DNA from: an uncultured Paenibacillus sp.
Lineage (GTDB): Bacteria; Bacillota; Bacilli; Paenibacillales; Paenibacillaceae
Direction of reading: 5' to 3'
NCBI GenBank assembly: GCA_937895345.1
Contig: CALAWP010000033.1
Span: 1-64,000 of the forward strand
Length of the DNA: 64,000 nt
Shown in pieces: positions 17,163 to 25,803 of the stretch. Positions within the stretch are counted from its first letter, which is position 1, and each line of letters starts with the position of its first letter. A model generated the notes under the pieces. It searched no databases and had not been told where the DNA came from. It worked only from the letters and a program-made list of their open reading frames with translations. The position numbers and the translations under genes are program-made.

Positions 17163-17978
17163 TTGCTACTGATCCTGTTCAAGCGTTTCCTCGGGAAAAC
17201 GGCCGCCTCTTGGGATCGGCGTTCGGGGTCCAAGCTGGAGCTGGAGCAAATCGTAGCTGAAGCGCAGCAAGGCGACGAGCGGCTGCGCGAGCAATTGATT
17301 ATACAGTACCAGCCCTATGTCGCGAAGCTTGCAAGCCGATTTAGCAAGAGGTACGTCGATCCCGCCAGGGATGACGAATTCAGCGTTGCGTTGTTTGCTT
17401 TCAATGAGGCGATTGACCAATACGATCCACAAGGAGGCGCTTCGTTTCTCGGTTTTGCAAAAACCGTTATCCAGAGGCGTCTGATTGATCATGCCCGCAA
17501 AGAGCAGCGCCATCAGCGGAACGTTCCCTACAGCGCCTTTGACGCCGAGCAGGAGGAGGGCTCCTCCTTTAATTCGATTGATGTGCAGCAGGCTATGGAT
17601 GCCCATGAGCTTGCGCGGACGGCGGAGGAACGAAGGGCGGAAATCGAGGATTTGAACGAGGCGCTTGATACATATGGCATTACATTTGCCGAACTGGCGG
17701 CCAGCTCCCCCAAGCATTCGGATTCCCGCTTGCTGTTGATCGGCATCGCACAGACGCTTGCCGAAGATGCGAAGCTTTACGGCATGCTGGTCGATTCGGC
17801 CCGCCTGCCCGTTAAAGAATTGACGGCGCGCTGCGGAGTATCGCGCAAGACGGTGGAGCGGAACCGCAAATATATTATTGCGCTTGCCGTTATTATAAAC
17901 GGCGGATATCCCTATTTGAACGAATATTTGCGTCTGCCCGAAGCGCGGCGCGCAAGTTGGAAGGAGGCGAGCAGATGA
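17163..17978 (+). CDS. sigI: RNA polymerase sigma factor SigI
   Basis: About 271 aa from a TTG at 17163, behind GCGAGGTGG; a GTG at 17154 overlaps that site. Region 2 is recognisable (LIIQYQPYVAKLASRFSKRY, then DDEFSVALFAFNEAIDQYDP, GGASFLGFAKTVIQRRLIDH), and the C-terminal SigI domain has a helix-turn-helix-like VKELTARCGVSRKTVERNRKY. SigI-family factors respond to heat and envelope stress in Bacillus and to external polysaccharides in clostridia. The stop overlaps the start of rsgI (ATGA), the usual sigma/anti-sigma pairing. Confidence 0.92.
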   Translation: MLLILFKRFLGKTAASWDRRSGSKLELEQIVAEAQQGDERLREQLIIQYQPYVAKLASRFSKRYVDPARDDEFSVALFAFNEAIDQYDPQGGASFLGFAKTVIQRRLIDHARKEQRHQRNVPYSAFDAEQEEGSSFNSIDVQQAMDAHELARTAEERRAEIEDLNEALDTYGITFAELAASSPKHSDSRLLLIGIAQTLAEDAKLYGMLVDSARLPVKELTARCGVSRKTVERNRKYIIALAVIINGGYPYLNEYLRLPEARRASWKEASR

Positions 17979-19486
17979 AGCGGGGAATTGTCATGAGCAT
18001 TCATAAGGATTGGGCCGTCGTCATGACAGCGGACGGACAATTTCTGCGCGCGCCTCTTCGCAGCGGCATGCAAATCGGAGAAGAGGCGGAGTTTTCCGCG
18101 GAATATATCGAAAGACGTCGATGGTCCGGCGGGACGTTTCGCTTAGCCTCTGCGGCCGCCGTGCTGCTGCTCTTGTTTTGCTCCGTGATGTTATTCGCGG
18201 TGCGGAGCGCCGATCCGGTGGCGGCTTATGTATCGCTGGATATTAATCCGAGCCTTGAAATCGGGCTTGACGCTGACGGGAAAGTTCGCCTGCTGCGCGC
18301 ATTGAACGAGGACGGGGCGCGCGTTATTCAAGGCGTCAAGTATAAAGGACTGGATCTCGAGCCCGTGGCCGCTTCGATATTGGCCAACGCGAGGACGGAA
18401 CATTATTTGGACGCCGACGGAGCGCACAAAGATATTCTCGTGACGAGCATCGTGATGGAAGGCGAAGGCCGCGCGGAGCTGGAGTCGGCCGTAACGAGCC
18501 GGTTGAACGAAACGATGAGCCGCTTGCTTCTTCAGTTGCTGGACGATAAGCAGGAAATAACGGTCATTACGCTGTCCGCGCCGGCGGAGCTGAGAGCGGA
18601 AGCGGAGACGAACGGCATATCGTCCGGCAAGATGGCGTTGTACCTGATGGCGAAGTATGAAGGCTACGAGCTTGAGCTCAGCCAGATGAAGGAACAGTCG
18701 ATCGATGCCGTGACGGAACCGATCGGGGGCATTCGGGAGATTGTAGGCCGTACGGAGGAACAGGCCGTTAAACAAAAGCTCAGCGAATTGCTCGACGATG
18801 AAAAGAAAACGGCAAACGGCGGATCAAAGGCCGAAGCTGGCAAACCGACGGCCAAACCGACGGCCAAACCGACGACCAAACCGACCCATCAACCGACCGC
18901 CAAGCCTTCGGCAAAGCCCGGCGACAAGAACGGGAACGGCGGCTCTTCGAATGGAAAGGAAGGGAACGGAAACGCCGGCAATGGCAACGGAAACGGCAAT
19001 GGCAACGGAAACGGCAACGGAAACGGTAACGGACCTAAAAATACGGACGACAAAAGCCCAGGGAGGGGCGGCCCGGACGGCGGGAAGCCGGGCAACGGAA
19101 ACAAGGATGACCGTGACGATGACGACGCACGGCATCATGGCCGCTACGACGACGATGATGACGATGACGACGATGATGACGACGATCGCCGGGGACGCGG
19201 CGACCGGGACAACGATGGCCGGAACAACCGCGGAGATCGCGATGAGCGGGACAACGACGGCCGTAACGAGCGCGGAGATCGCAATGAGCGGGACAACGGC
19301 GGCCGGAACGACCGCGGAGACCGCAATGAGCGGGACAACGACGGCCGGAACGACCGCGGAGATCGCAATGAGCGGGACAACAACGGCCGGAACGACCGCG
19401 ACGATCGCGGCGGCAATCGCAATCAAGGCCAGAACAACGGCCGGAACGGCAATGGCAACGGCAACGGAGGCCAAGGCTCGCGCTGA
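17975..19486 (+). CDS. rsgI: Anti-sigma-I factor RsgI with disordered Asp/Arg-rich tail
   Basis: This 503-aa single-pass membrane protein holds SigI inactive. Residues 1-50 are the cytoplasmic RsgI N-terminal domain (MKRGIVMSIHKDWAVVMTAD), a membrane helix lies at about 57-77, and the outer domain begins with the family signature SLDINPSLEIGLD (87-99). From about 275 the protein is low-complexity: KPTAKPT repeats, a GNGNGN tract, a run of 13 Asp (about 392-404) and four to five copies of a 14-residue DNDGRNDRGDRNER repeat. The start is set by AAGGAGG and a 4-bp overlap with sigI. Clostridial RsgI tails carry carbohydrate-binding domains; none is visible here. Confidence 0.9.
   Translation: MKRGIVMSIHKDWAVVMTADGQFLRAPLRSGMQIGEEAEFSAEYIERRRWSGGTFRLASAAAVLLLLFCSVMLFAVRSADPVAAYVSLDINPSLEIGLDADGKVRLLRALNEDGARVIQGVKYKGLDLEPVAASILANARTEHYLDADGAHKDILVTSIVMEGEGRAELESAVTSRLNETMSRLLLQLLDDKQEITVITLSAPAELRAEAETNGISSGKMALYLMAKYEGYELELSQMKEQSIDAVTEPIGGIREIVGRTEEQAVKQKLSELLDDEKKTANGGSKAEAGKPTAKPTAKPTTKPTHQPTAKPSAKPGDKNGNGGSSNGKEGNGNAGNGNGNGNGNGNGNGNGNGPKNTDDKSPGRGGPDGGKPGNGNKDDRDDDDARHHGRYDDDDDDDDDDDDDRRGRGDRDNDGRNNRGDRDERDNDGRNERGDRNERDNGGRNDRGDRNERDNDGRNDRGDRNERDNNGRNDRDDRGGNRNQGQNNGRNGNGNGNGGQGSR
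19205..19420 (+). repeat. 42-bp coding repeats in rsgI
   Basis: Units of 42 bp (for example GACAACGACGGCCGGAACGA at the start of each) encode the 14-residue Asp/Arg/Asn repeats of RsgI. About 4.5 copies, with mostly small differences. Confidence 0.85.
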
Positions 19487-19586
19487 TACGGGCCATTCAC
19501 ATGTTCGACGGACCTTTCCGCAGAAGCGGCGGACTGGCTCCGAGGACCTATTTTGCGTTTTGCGGGAGCGGGACAACCCCTTCATT

Positions 19587-19595
19587 TTTCGACAG
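19587..19595 (-). promoter_or_regulatory. Spo0A-box-like site before the sensor kinase
   Basis: CTGTCGAAAA on the minus strand (TTTTCGACAG on the plus) is close to the Spo0A box TTGTCGAA, about 100 bp upstream of a sporulation-type kinase. A single short match; it could be chance. Confidence 0.3.
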
Positions 19596-19693
19596 GATTT
19601 CTGATTGACAGCCTTTGCAGACCAAACCTATCATTATATATGAACAGCAAATAATTGTTAATATTCATAGATGGTTGCCGGGGAGGAGTAAAG

Positions 19694-21088
19694 GTGCAGG
19701 CCATTCGCAAGCGTTATTTCCCGGCGCTCGCCGAGTATATCCGGGATGGAAAGGAAGCATCTCTTATTCTGGCCAGCGAGCTGGGCAAACAGTTGAACGG
19801 AGTCAATCCTGAAGAAATCATATCGATTCACGACGAATGCATTCAAACGTTAGCCGTCAACGCAGACTGCAAGGAGGCGGTCCAATTATATCATCGATCG
19901 TTTGTATTTTTGATGGAGCTGATGGTTTCCTGCCGTTACGACGTAGGAAGACGGGAAGCGGCCGCGGCGAGCGAGACGAGCGCCGAACAAAGATTAACCG
20001 AGCTTCGGGAGATGCTGCTAATTAGCGACCGGTCTTTCGAAAAGGTCAAAAACAAATACGAAAACGTGCTTCAGCATATGGACAGCGGCATCGCTCTGTT
20101 CGACAACGACGGCATTCTGTCGTTTATTAATGTACAGATGGCCAAGCTGCTGGACATACCGCGCCAGACGCTTGTCGGATGCAGCATACGGGAAATATTG
20201 CTTCATCCCAAGCTGCGAAAAGGAACGAAACGGACCATTCTCCGACTGTACCGGGAAATGTTTATGAAGCGAAACCGGTATTACGAGTTTCAACATAAGG
20301 ACGGCAAGCATTTGCTGGCAACGGTTACATACGGCGATCAGCTGGACGGAGATTATTTGATCAGCGTCAAGGACGTCTCGGAATACAAGCAGATCGAGCA
20401 AAGCGCGCTGCAAAACGACAAGCTGGCGATGCTCGGCAAAATTGCGGCGGCCATCGCGCACGAGATCCGCAATCCGCTGACGAGCATCCGGGGTTTTATT
20501 CAGCTGCTGCGCCCGTATTTGCTTGAGGTCGGCAAGGAAGAATACGCCCGCATCATTTTAACGGAGATCGACAGGGCCAACGACATCATCTATGAATTTT
20601 TGAATTCGTCCAAGCCGTCCGCCCCGATGAAAAAGGCGATTCTGATCGACCATCTGATCAAGGAAGTCGCCATTCTGACCGAAAGCGAGGCGCTGCTCAA
20701 AAACTGCGAAATCGTGGTGGAGCCGTTCCATTCGGAGGCGGTGGTGTCGATCGACGTCAAGCAAGTCAAGCAGGTCATTCTCAATATCGTCAAAAATTCG
20801 CTGGACGCGGTGGAGGAAATATCGGCTTCCAGGCGCGGCCGGATCGAAATTAATTTGAGCAGCGACGGCCAATACGTGGCGATTACGATCAGGGACAACG
20901 GCAAGGGAATGGACAAGACGACGCTAAGCCGGCTGTTCGATCCGTTTTTTACGACGAAGGAAGCGGGAACGGGCCTCGGCTTGTCGGTCAGCTACCGGAT
21001 TATCCGCAACCACGGCGGCAACATCCGGGTGAACAGCCAGGTCGGCAACGGAACCGAATTCATTATTTATTTGCCATTGGCAGGATAA
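19694..21088 (+). CDS. PAS-domain sensor histidine kinase (sporulation-kinase type)
   Basis: About 464 aa from a GTG at 19694 behind GGGGAGGAG. Residues 1-80 resemble the RsbU-type N-terminal helical domain. A PAS domain follows (YENVLQHMDSGIALFDNDGI), then the phosphoacceptor box IAHEIRNPLTSIRGFIQLL and an ATPase domain with NIVKNSLDAVEE, DNGKGMD and GTGLGLSV. There is no membrane helix, so it is cytoplasmic. The H-box closely resembles the Kin family that feeds the Spo0F-Spo0B-Spo0A phosphorelay. No response regulator adjoins it, also typical of orphan sporulation kinases. The role is inferred. Confidence 0.82.
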   Translation: MQAIRKRYFPALAEYIRDGKEASLILASELGKQLNGVNPEEIISIHDECIQTLAVNADCKEAVQLYHRSFVFLMELMVSCRYDVGRREAAAASETSAEQRLTELREMLLISDRSFEKVKNKYENVLQHMDSGIALFDNDGILSFINVQMAKLLDIPRQTLVGCSIREILLHPKLRKGTKRTILRLYREMFMKRNRYYEFQHKDGKHLLATVTYGDQLDGDYLISVKDVSEYKQIEQSALQNDKLAMLGKIAAAIAHEIRNPLTSIRGFIQLLRPYLLEVGKEEYARIILTEIDRANDIIYEFLNSSKPSAPMKKAILIDHLIKEVAILTESEALLKNCEIVVEPFHSEAVVSIDVKQVKQVILNIVKNSLDAVEEISASRRGRIEINLSSDGQYVAITIRDNGKGMDKTTLSRLFDPFFTTKEAGTGLGLSVSYRIIRNHGGNIRVNSQVGNGTEFIIYLPLAG

Positions 21089-21101
21089 AGCATTAGAATC
21101 T

Positions 21102-21127
21102 AATCGGGGCGCGGGCCCCGATTTTTT
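21102..21127 (+). terminator. Terminator of the sensor kinase gene
   Basis: AATCGGGGC pairs with GCCCCGATT around a 4-nt loop, followed by TTTT. Confidence 0.85.
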
Positions 21128-21151
21128 GCTGGCAGAAGGAGTGATGCGCGA

Positions 21152-22648
21152 GTGGCGACACTAACGGTTGTGGCACATTCGGACATTAGAACGGCGCCGG
21201 AGGCGGTCGTTCGGTTTGTAACGGAGAACGAGCTGAGCGGCGGCGGCATGATCATAAACGAAGCGATCGACGCGGCTGTTCGGAGCAAATGGGCCAAAGG
21301 AACGTTTCAAGCCAAGGCGGAGCAGACGGAGATCGTTCCTTCCCTCGGCTTGCATCGGGCGGACTTTATTATATTCGTCGGCTTTGAGCCGGAAACGGGG
21401 ACGGCCGGCATACGGACGGCGGCTGCGGCGGCGGCAAAGGCGCTCAAAAGCGTACGCGCCGAAAGGGCGGAGTTTGCGCTGGCGGCATCGGTGCTCGAGC
21501 GGGATATTGCCTTGACGGGAGCGGAAGCGGCCGCGCAGGCGCTGGCGGAAGGGCTGCTGCTTGCGCTGCACGACCGGCTGCCGCTCCGAAAGGAGACGAA
21601 GGAGCGTTATGCGCCGGTCAGCGCGGATTTCGCGCTTGACGAGACGCTGGCGGCCGGCAAGGATGCATGGGAGCGCGGTACGGTTCGCGGTCAAATCATG
21701 GCGCATGGCGTCTGCTATGCCCGGGATTTGACCAATTTGCCGGGCAACGACCTGACGCCGGAACGATTGGCGTTTCACGCGGAGGAGCTGGCGCGCGAGC
21801 TGGAGCTGGACATCGAAGTGATGGACGAATGGGATGCCGCGGAGCAGGGAATGGGCGGCCTGCTGGCCGTCGGGCAAGGGAGCGCGAATCCTCCCCGCAT
21901 GATTGTGCTGCACTACGAAGGGAATCCGCAGTCCGACGATAAGTGGGGGCTGATCGGCAAAGGCATTACGTTCGATACGGGCGGCATTTCGTTGAAGAGG
22001 GCGGCCGGCATGGAGGAAATGATCTCCGACATGGGCGGGGCGGCCGCCGTGCTGGGCGCCGTCAGCGTGCTCGCGCGGCTCAAGGCGCCCGTGAACGTCG
22101 TCGCCGTCATACCGGCCGCGGAAAATATGCCGTCGGACCGCGCCTTCAAGCCCGGCGACGTGCTGCAGACGATGAGCGGGTACACGGTCGAGGTCGTCAA
22201 TACCGATGCCGAAGGCAGATTGGTGCTGGCCGACGGGATGACGACGGCGATCCGGCGCGGGGCCGTCCGGCTGATCGACGTGGCGACGCTGACCGGCAAC
22301 GTCATATCGGCGCTCGGCTACGAGGCGACGGGGGCGGTCACGAACGACCGGCAGCTGATGGAACAGGTGATGGAAGCATCGGCCCGCTCGGGAGAAAGAA
22401 TCTGGGAGCTTCCCGCTTACCCGGAATACAAGAAGGCGCTGCGCAGCGACGCCGCCGATCTGAAAAACGGGGGCGGCAAATTTGCCGGCGCCATCGTCGG
22501 CGGATTGTTTATCGGACATTTTGCGGAAGGACTGCCTTGGGTTCATCTGGATATCGGCGGCACCGCGTGGCTGGAGTCGGCCAGAGGGTGGGAGCCGAAG
22601 TGGGCGACCGGCGTCATGGTCCGCACCATTGCGGAGCTGCTGGCCTGA
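21152..22648 (+). CDS. pepA: Leucyl aminopeptidase (M17 family)
   Basis: This 498-aa cytosolic metallopeptidase removes N-terminal residues, preferably leucine, from peptides. The two-metal site is visible as GKGITFDTGGISLK, the M17 signature NTDAEGRL (350-357), and DLKNGGGKFAGAIVGG near the end. The N-terminal 170 residues are the less conserved regulatory domain. The GTG start at 21152 has AAGGAG about 10 bp upstream; an ATG at 21144 is out of frame. It stands alone between the kinase and sucA. Confidence 0.92.
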   Translation: MATLTVVAHSDIRTAPEAVVRFVTENELSGGGMIINEAIDAAVRSKWAKGTFQAKAEQTEIVPSLGLHRADFIIFVGFEPETGTAGIRTAAAAAAKALKSVRAERAEFALAASVLERDIALTGAEAAAQALAEGLLLALHDRLPLRKETKERYAPVSADFALDETLAAGKDAWERGTVRGQIMAHGVCYARDLTNLPGNDLTPERLAFHAEELARELELDIEVMDEWDAAEQGMGGLLAVGQGSANPPRMIVLHYEGNPQSDDKWGLIGKGITFDTGGISLKRAAGMEEMISDMGGAAAVLGAVSVLARLKAPVNVVAVIPAAENMPSDRAFKPGDVLQTMSGYTVEVVNTDAEGRLVLADGMTTAIRRGAVRLIDVATLTGNVISALGYEATGAVTNDRQLMEQVMEASARSGERIWELPAYPEYKKALRSDAADLKNGGGKFAGAIVGGLFIGHFAEGLPWVHLDIGGTAWLESARGWEPKWATGVMVRTIAELLA

Positions 22649-22720
22649 TCGGCGCATCGGCGGCGACCGTATCGCAATTAATGCTTTTAAGCGATGAAAC
22701 CGATGCCAATAAGGTTATGG

Positions 22721-22749
22721 TTGACAAGCGTTGAATGTACTAAAATATG
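22721..22749 (+). promoter_or_regulatory. Likely promoter of sucAB
   Basis: TTGACA (22721-22726) and an AATATG -10 (22744-22749) with a 17-bp spacer, about 140 bp ahead of sucA. The -10 is weak. Confidence 0.5.
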
Positions 22750-22890
22750 AGGGAGCTGTGCGACCCCTAGAGGGCCGTCCGCGCTTCCTTTTTCTTTTGT
22801 ATCGGGAGCGTCGGGAAGCGGCATGCATGTTCGCGGCCGCTTTGATAAACAATAGGATGGTTAAGAATAGAGAGGGTGGAATTATCTGCA

Positions 22891-25797
22891 ATGAGCATCC
22901 ATGATGAGCGCAATCCTTCGCCTTGGAAAAGCTACTTTGGTCCCAATCTTGGTTATGTGCAGGAGCAGTACGAATTGTTCCTGAACGATCCGAACGCCGT
23001 CGAGGCGTCGGTTCGCGAAATGTTCGTACAATGGGGGCCGCCTCCAGCCGCAGCCGCAACCATTACAGCGCCGCAGGCAACTGCAGCGGCGGCAGCGCCG
23101 GCGGGAACCGCAGTCCGCGGTCCGGTGGACAGCAATATGTTGAAGAAGGTCGTTGCCGCGCATCAGCTGATGCTGAACATTCGCAGATACGGCCATCTTG
23201 ACGCGGATATCGATCCGCTCGGACTTGGGCCGGTTACCGACTCCAAGCTGCTGGATCCGGCTACCTTCGGGCTGACGAAGGAAGATCTCGCTTCGATTCC
23301 GGCATCTCTGATTTGGGACAACGCGCCCGACTCGATGACGAACGGCTGGGAGGCCATCGAGCGGCTCAGAGAGATCTATTCCCGTTCCGCCGCTTACGAA
23401 TTTACGCATATTCACGATGAGAACGAGCGGAGCTGGCTGTTCAAGAAAGCGGAATCCGGCTCTTTCCCTGCGCCGTTGTCGCAGCGGGAGAGAGAGACCC
23501 TTCTGGAACGTCTGTTCCAAGTGGAAATGTTCGAAACTTTTATACACAAAACGTTCGTAGGGCAAAAGCGCTTCTCTATCGAAGGGCTCGACATGCTCGT
23601 TCCGGTGCTCGACGAAATCGTCCGCGCGGTGGCGCATGACGGCGCCCAGCACATTCTGATGGGCATGGCGCACCGCGGCCGCTTGAACGTGCTGACTCAT
23701 GTGCTCGGCAAGCCCTACGAAAAAATATTTTCCGAATTCCATCATTCGCCTAACAAGGAACTTATTCCGTCCGAAGGCTCTATGGGCATCAATTACGGCT
23801 GGACGGGCGACGTGAAATACCATCTTGGCGCGGACCGCGCGATCAAGGAAGGCGAAACGGTGCGCGCCCGCGTCACGCTGGCGAACAACCCGAGCCACCT
23901 GGAATTCGTCAATTCCGTCGTGGAAGGCTTCACACGGGCGGCGCAGGAAGACCGCAGCAAGCCGGGCTTCCCGGAGCAGGACCTTCACAGCGCGGTGACG
24001 GTGTGCATCCACGGCGACGCCGCGTTCATCGGCGAAGGCATCGTAGCCGAAACGCTTAACTTCAACAACCTGCAAGGCTATCGCAACGGCGGCACGATTC
24101 ATATCATCGCCAACAACCGGCTCGGCTTTACGACGAACAGCGTCGATTCGCGTTCCACGCATTACGCGAGCGATCTGGCCAAAGGCTTCGATCTTCCGAT
24201 CGTGCATGTCAACGCCGACGATCCGGAGGCATGCCTGGCGGCGGTTCGTCTGGCGACGGAATACCGGCTGCGCTTCAACAAAGGGTTCGTCATCGACCTG
24301 ATCGGCTACCGCCGCTTCGGCCATAACGAAATGGACGATCCGGAAGTGACCCAGCCGCTTATGTACGCCAAGATCCGCAAGCATCCGACGGTGGCGACGC
24401 TCTACGCGGAGAAGCTGGTCGCGGCCAAGGCGATGACGGAAGAGAAGGTGGAGGAGCTTCGTCAAAAAACGGCAAGCACTCTGCAGGCGGCATACGACAG
24501 CATGAAAGCGAACGCCGGACAGCCGAAATCCGGAGACAGCCATGAGGCCGGCGTCATCGTGCCGGAGGACGTGCGCACGGCCGTTCCGCTTGAGACGCTG
24601 CGCGAGATCAATCTCGAGCTGCTGAACCGTCCGGAGAACTTTACGGAATATTCGAAGCTTCAGCGCATCCTGCAGCGGCGCGCTACCGCGCTGAACGACG
24701 GCGAGAAGGTCGATTGGGCGCATGCGGAAACGCTGGCCTTCGCGACTATATTGGCCGACGGCACGCCGATCCGCATGAGCGGACAGGATTCCGAGCGCGG
24801 CACGTTCGCCCATCGCCACATCATGCTGAACGACAACGCGACCGGAGACAAGTTCTCGCCGCTCCATTTGCTGCCGCAGGCAAAAGCTTCCTTCGCGGTG
24901 CATAACAGCCCGTTGTCCGAGACGGCCGTTCTCGGCTTTGAATACGGCTATAACGTATTTGCGCCGGAAACGTTCGTCATCTGGGAAGCGCAATACGGCG
25001 ATTTCGCCAACGTGGCGCAAGTTATATTCGACCAGTTCATCTCGGCCGGACGCGCCAAATGGTCGCAAAAATCCGGCATCGTCATTTTGTTGCCGCACGG
25101 CTACGAAGGCCAGGGACCGGAGCATTCCAGCGCCCGTCTGGAACGTTTCCTGCAGCTGTCCGCGGACAACAACTGGACGGTCGCCAACTTGACGACATCG
25201 GCCCAATATTTCCACTTGCTGCGCAAGCAGGCGGCCATGCTGGGCGGCGACAACGTCCGCCCGCTCGTGCTGATGGCGCCGAAGAGCCTGATCCGCAATC
25301 CTCGCGTCGCATCGCACGGCATCGAGTTCAGCGAAGGCTCCTTCAAGCCGGTATTGCCTCAGTTCAGCCTGACGGAATCGAAGGCTTCCCGCGACAAGGT
25401 GAAGCGCCTCATTCTGGGCACCGGCAAAATTACGGTCGATCTGGACGAAGCGTTGTCCTCGGGCGAAGCCGACGATTACGCATGGCTGCGCATTGCGCGC
25501 GTCGAGCAGCTGTATCCGCTGCCGCAAGCCGAAATCGAGCGCATCGTCAAGCTGTTCCCTAAGCTCGAAGAGATCGTATGGGTACAGGAAGAGCCGAAAA
25601 ACATGGGTTCCTGGTTCTATATGGAGCCGCGGCTGCGCGCCATCGCGCCGGATAAAGTCGCCGTCCGGTATATCGGACGCCAGGAACGAGCCAGTACGGC
25701 AAGCGGTCATCAGGAAGTGCACGCAGCTGAGCAGCAGTCCATCATTTCTTCCGCTTTGAATGGTCAGCCATTCGAATCGAGTTTGGTCAGGGGGTAA
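22891..25797 (+). CDS. sucA: 2-oxoglutarate dehydrogenase E1 component
   Basis: This 968-aa thiamine-diphosphate enzyme decarboxylates 2-oxoglutarate in the TCA cycle and passes the succinyl group to SucB. Family marks are the N-terminal E2-contact segment (ERNPSPWKSYFG...EQYELFLNDP), GMAHRGRLNVL (about 258-268), GDAAFIGEGIVAETLN for TPP/Mg binding, and SGQDSERGTFAHRH near the active site. The ATG at 22891 follows AGAGGGTGG; a GTG at 22876 overlaps that site. Six base pairs separate it from sucB. The E3 gene is not in the window. Confidence 0.95.
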   Translation: MSIHDERNPSPWKSYFGPNLGYVQEQYELFLNDPNAVEASVREMFVQWGPPPAAAATITAPQATAAAAAPAGTAVRGPVDSNMLKKVVAAHQLMLNIRRYGHLDADIDPLGLGPVTDSKLLDPATFGLTKEDLASIPASLIWDNAPDSMTNGWEAIERLREIYSRSAAYEFTHIHDENERSWLFKKAESGSFPAPLSQRERETLLERLFQVEMFETFIHKTFVGQKRFSIEGLDMLVPVLDEIVRAVAHDGAQHILMGMAHRGRLNVLTHVLGKPYEKIFSEFHHSPNKELIPSEGSMGINYGWTGDVKYHLGADRAIKEGETVRARVTLANNPSHLEFVNSVVEGFTRAAQEDRSKPGFPEQDLHSAVTVCIHGDAAFIGEGIVAETLNFNNLQGYRNGGTIHIIANNRLGFTTNSVDSRSTHYASDLAKGFDLPIVHVNADDPEACLAAVRLATEYRLRFNKGFVIDLIGYRRFGHNEMDDPEVTQPLMYAKIRKHPTVATLYAEKLVAAKAMTEEKVEELRQKTASTLQAAYDSMKANAGQPKSGDSHEAGVIVPEDVRTAVPLETLREINLELLNRPENFTEYSKLQRILQRRATALNDGEKVDWAHAETLAFATILADGTPIRMSGQDSERGTFAHRHIMLNDNATGDKFSPLHLLPQAKASFAVHNSPLSETAVLGFEYGYNVFAPETFVIWEAQYGDFANVAQVIFDQFISAGRAKWSQKSGIVILLPHGYEGQGPEHSSARLERFLQLSADNNWTVANLTTSAQYFHLLRKQAAMLGGDNVRPLVLMAPKSLIRNPRVASHGIEFSEGSFKPVLPQFSLTESKASRDKVKRLILGTGKITVDLDEALSSGEADDYAWLRIARVEQLYPLPQAEIERIVKLFPKLEEIVWVQEEPKNMGSWFYMEPRLRAIAPDKVAVRYIGRQERASTASGHQEVHAAEQQSIISSALNGQPFESSLVRG

Positions 25798-25803
25798 CAA
25801 CTA

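Noticed and set aside
22882..25800. 972-aa minus-strand frame opposite sucA
   Set aside because: An antisense shadow of a clearly coding gene with biased codon use; no family likeness.
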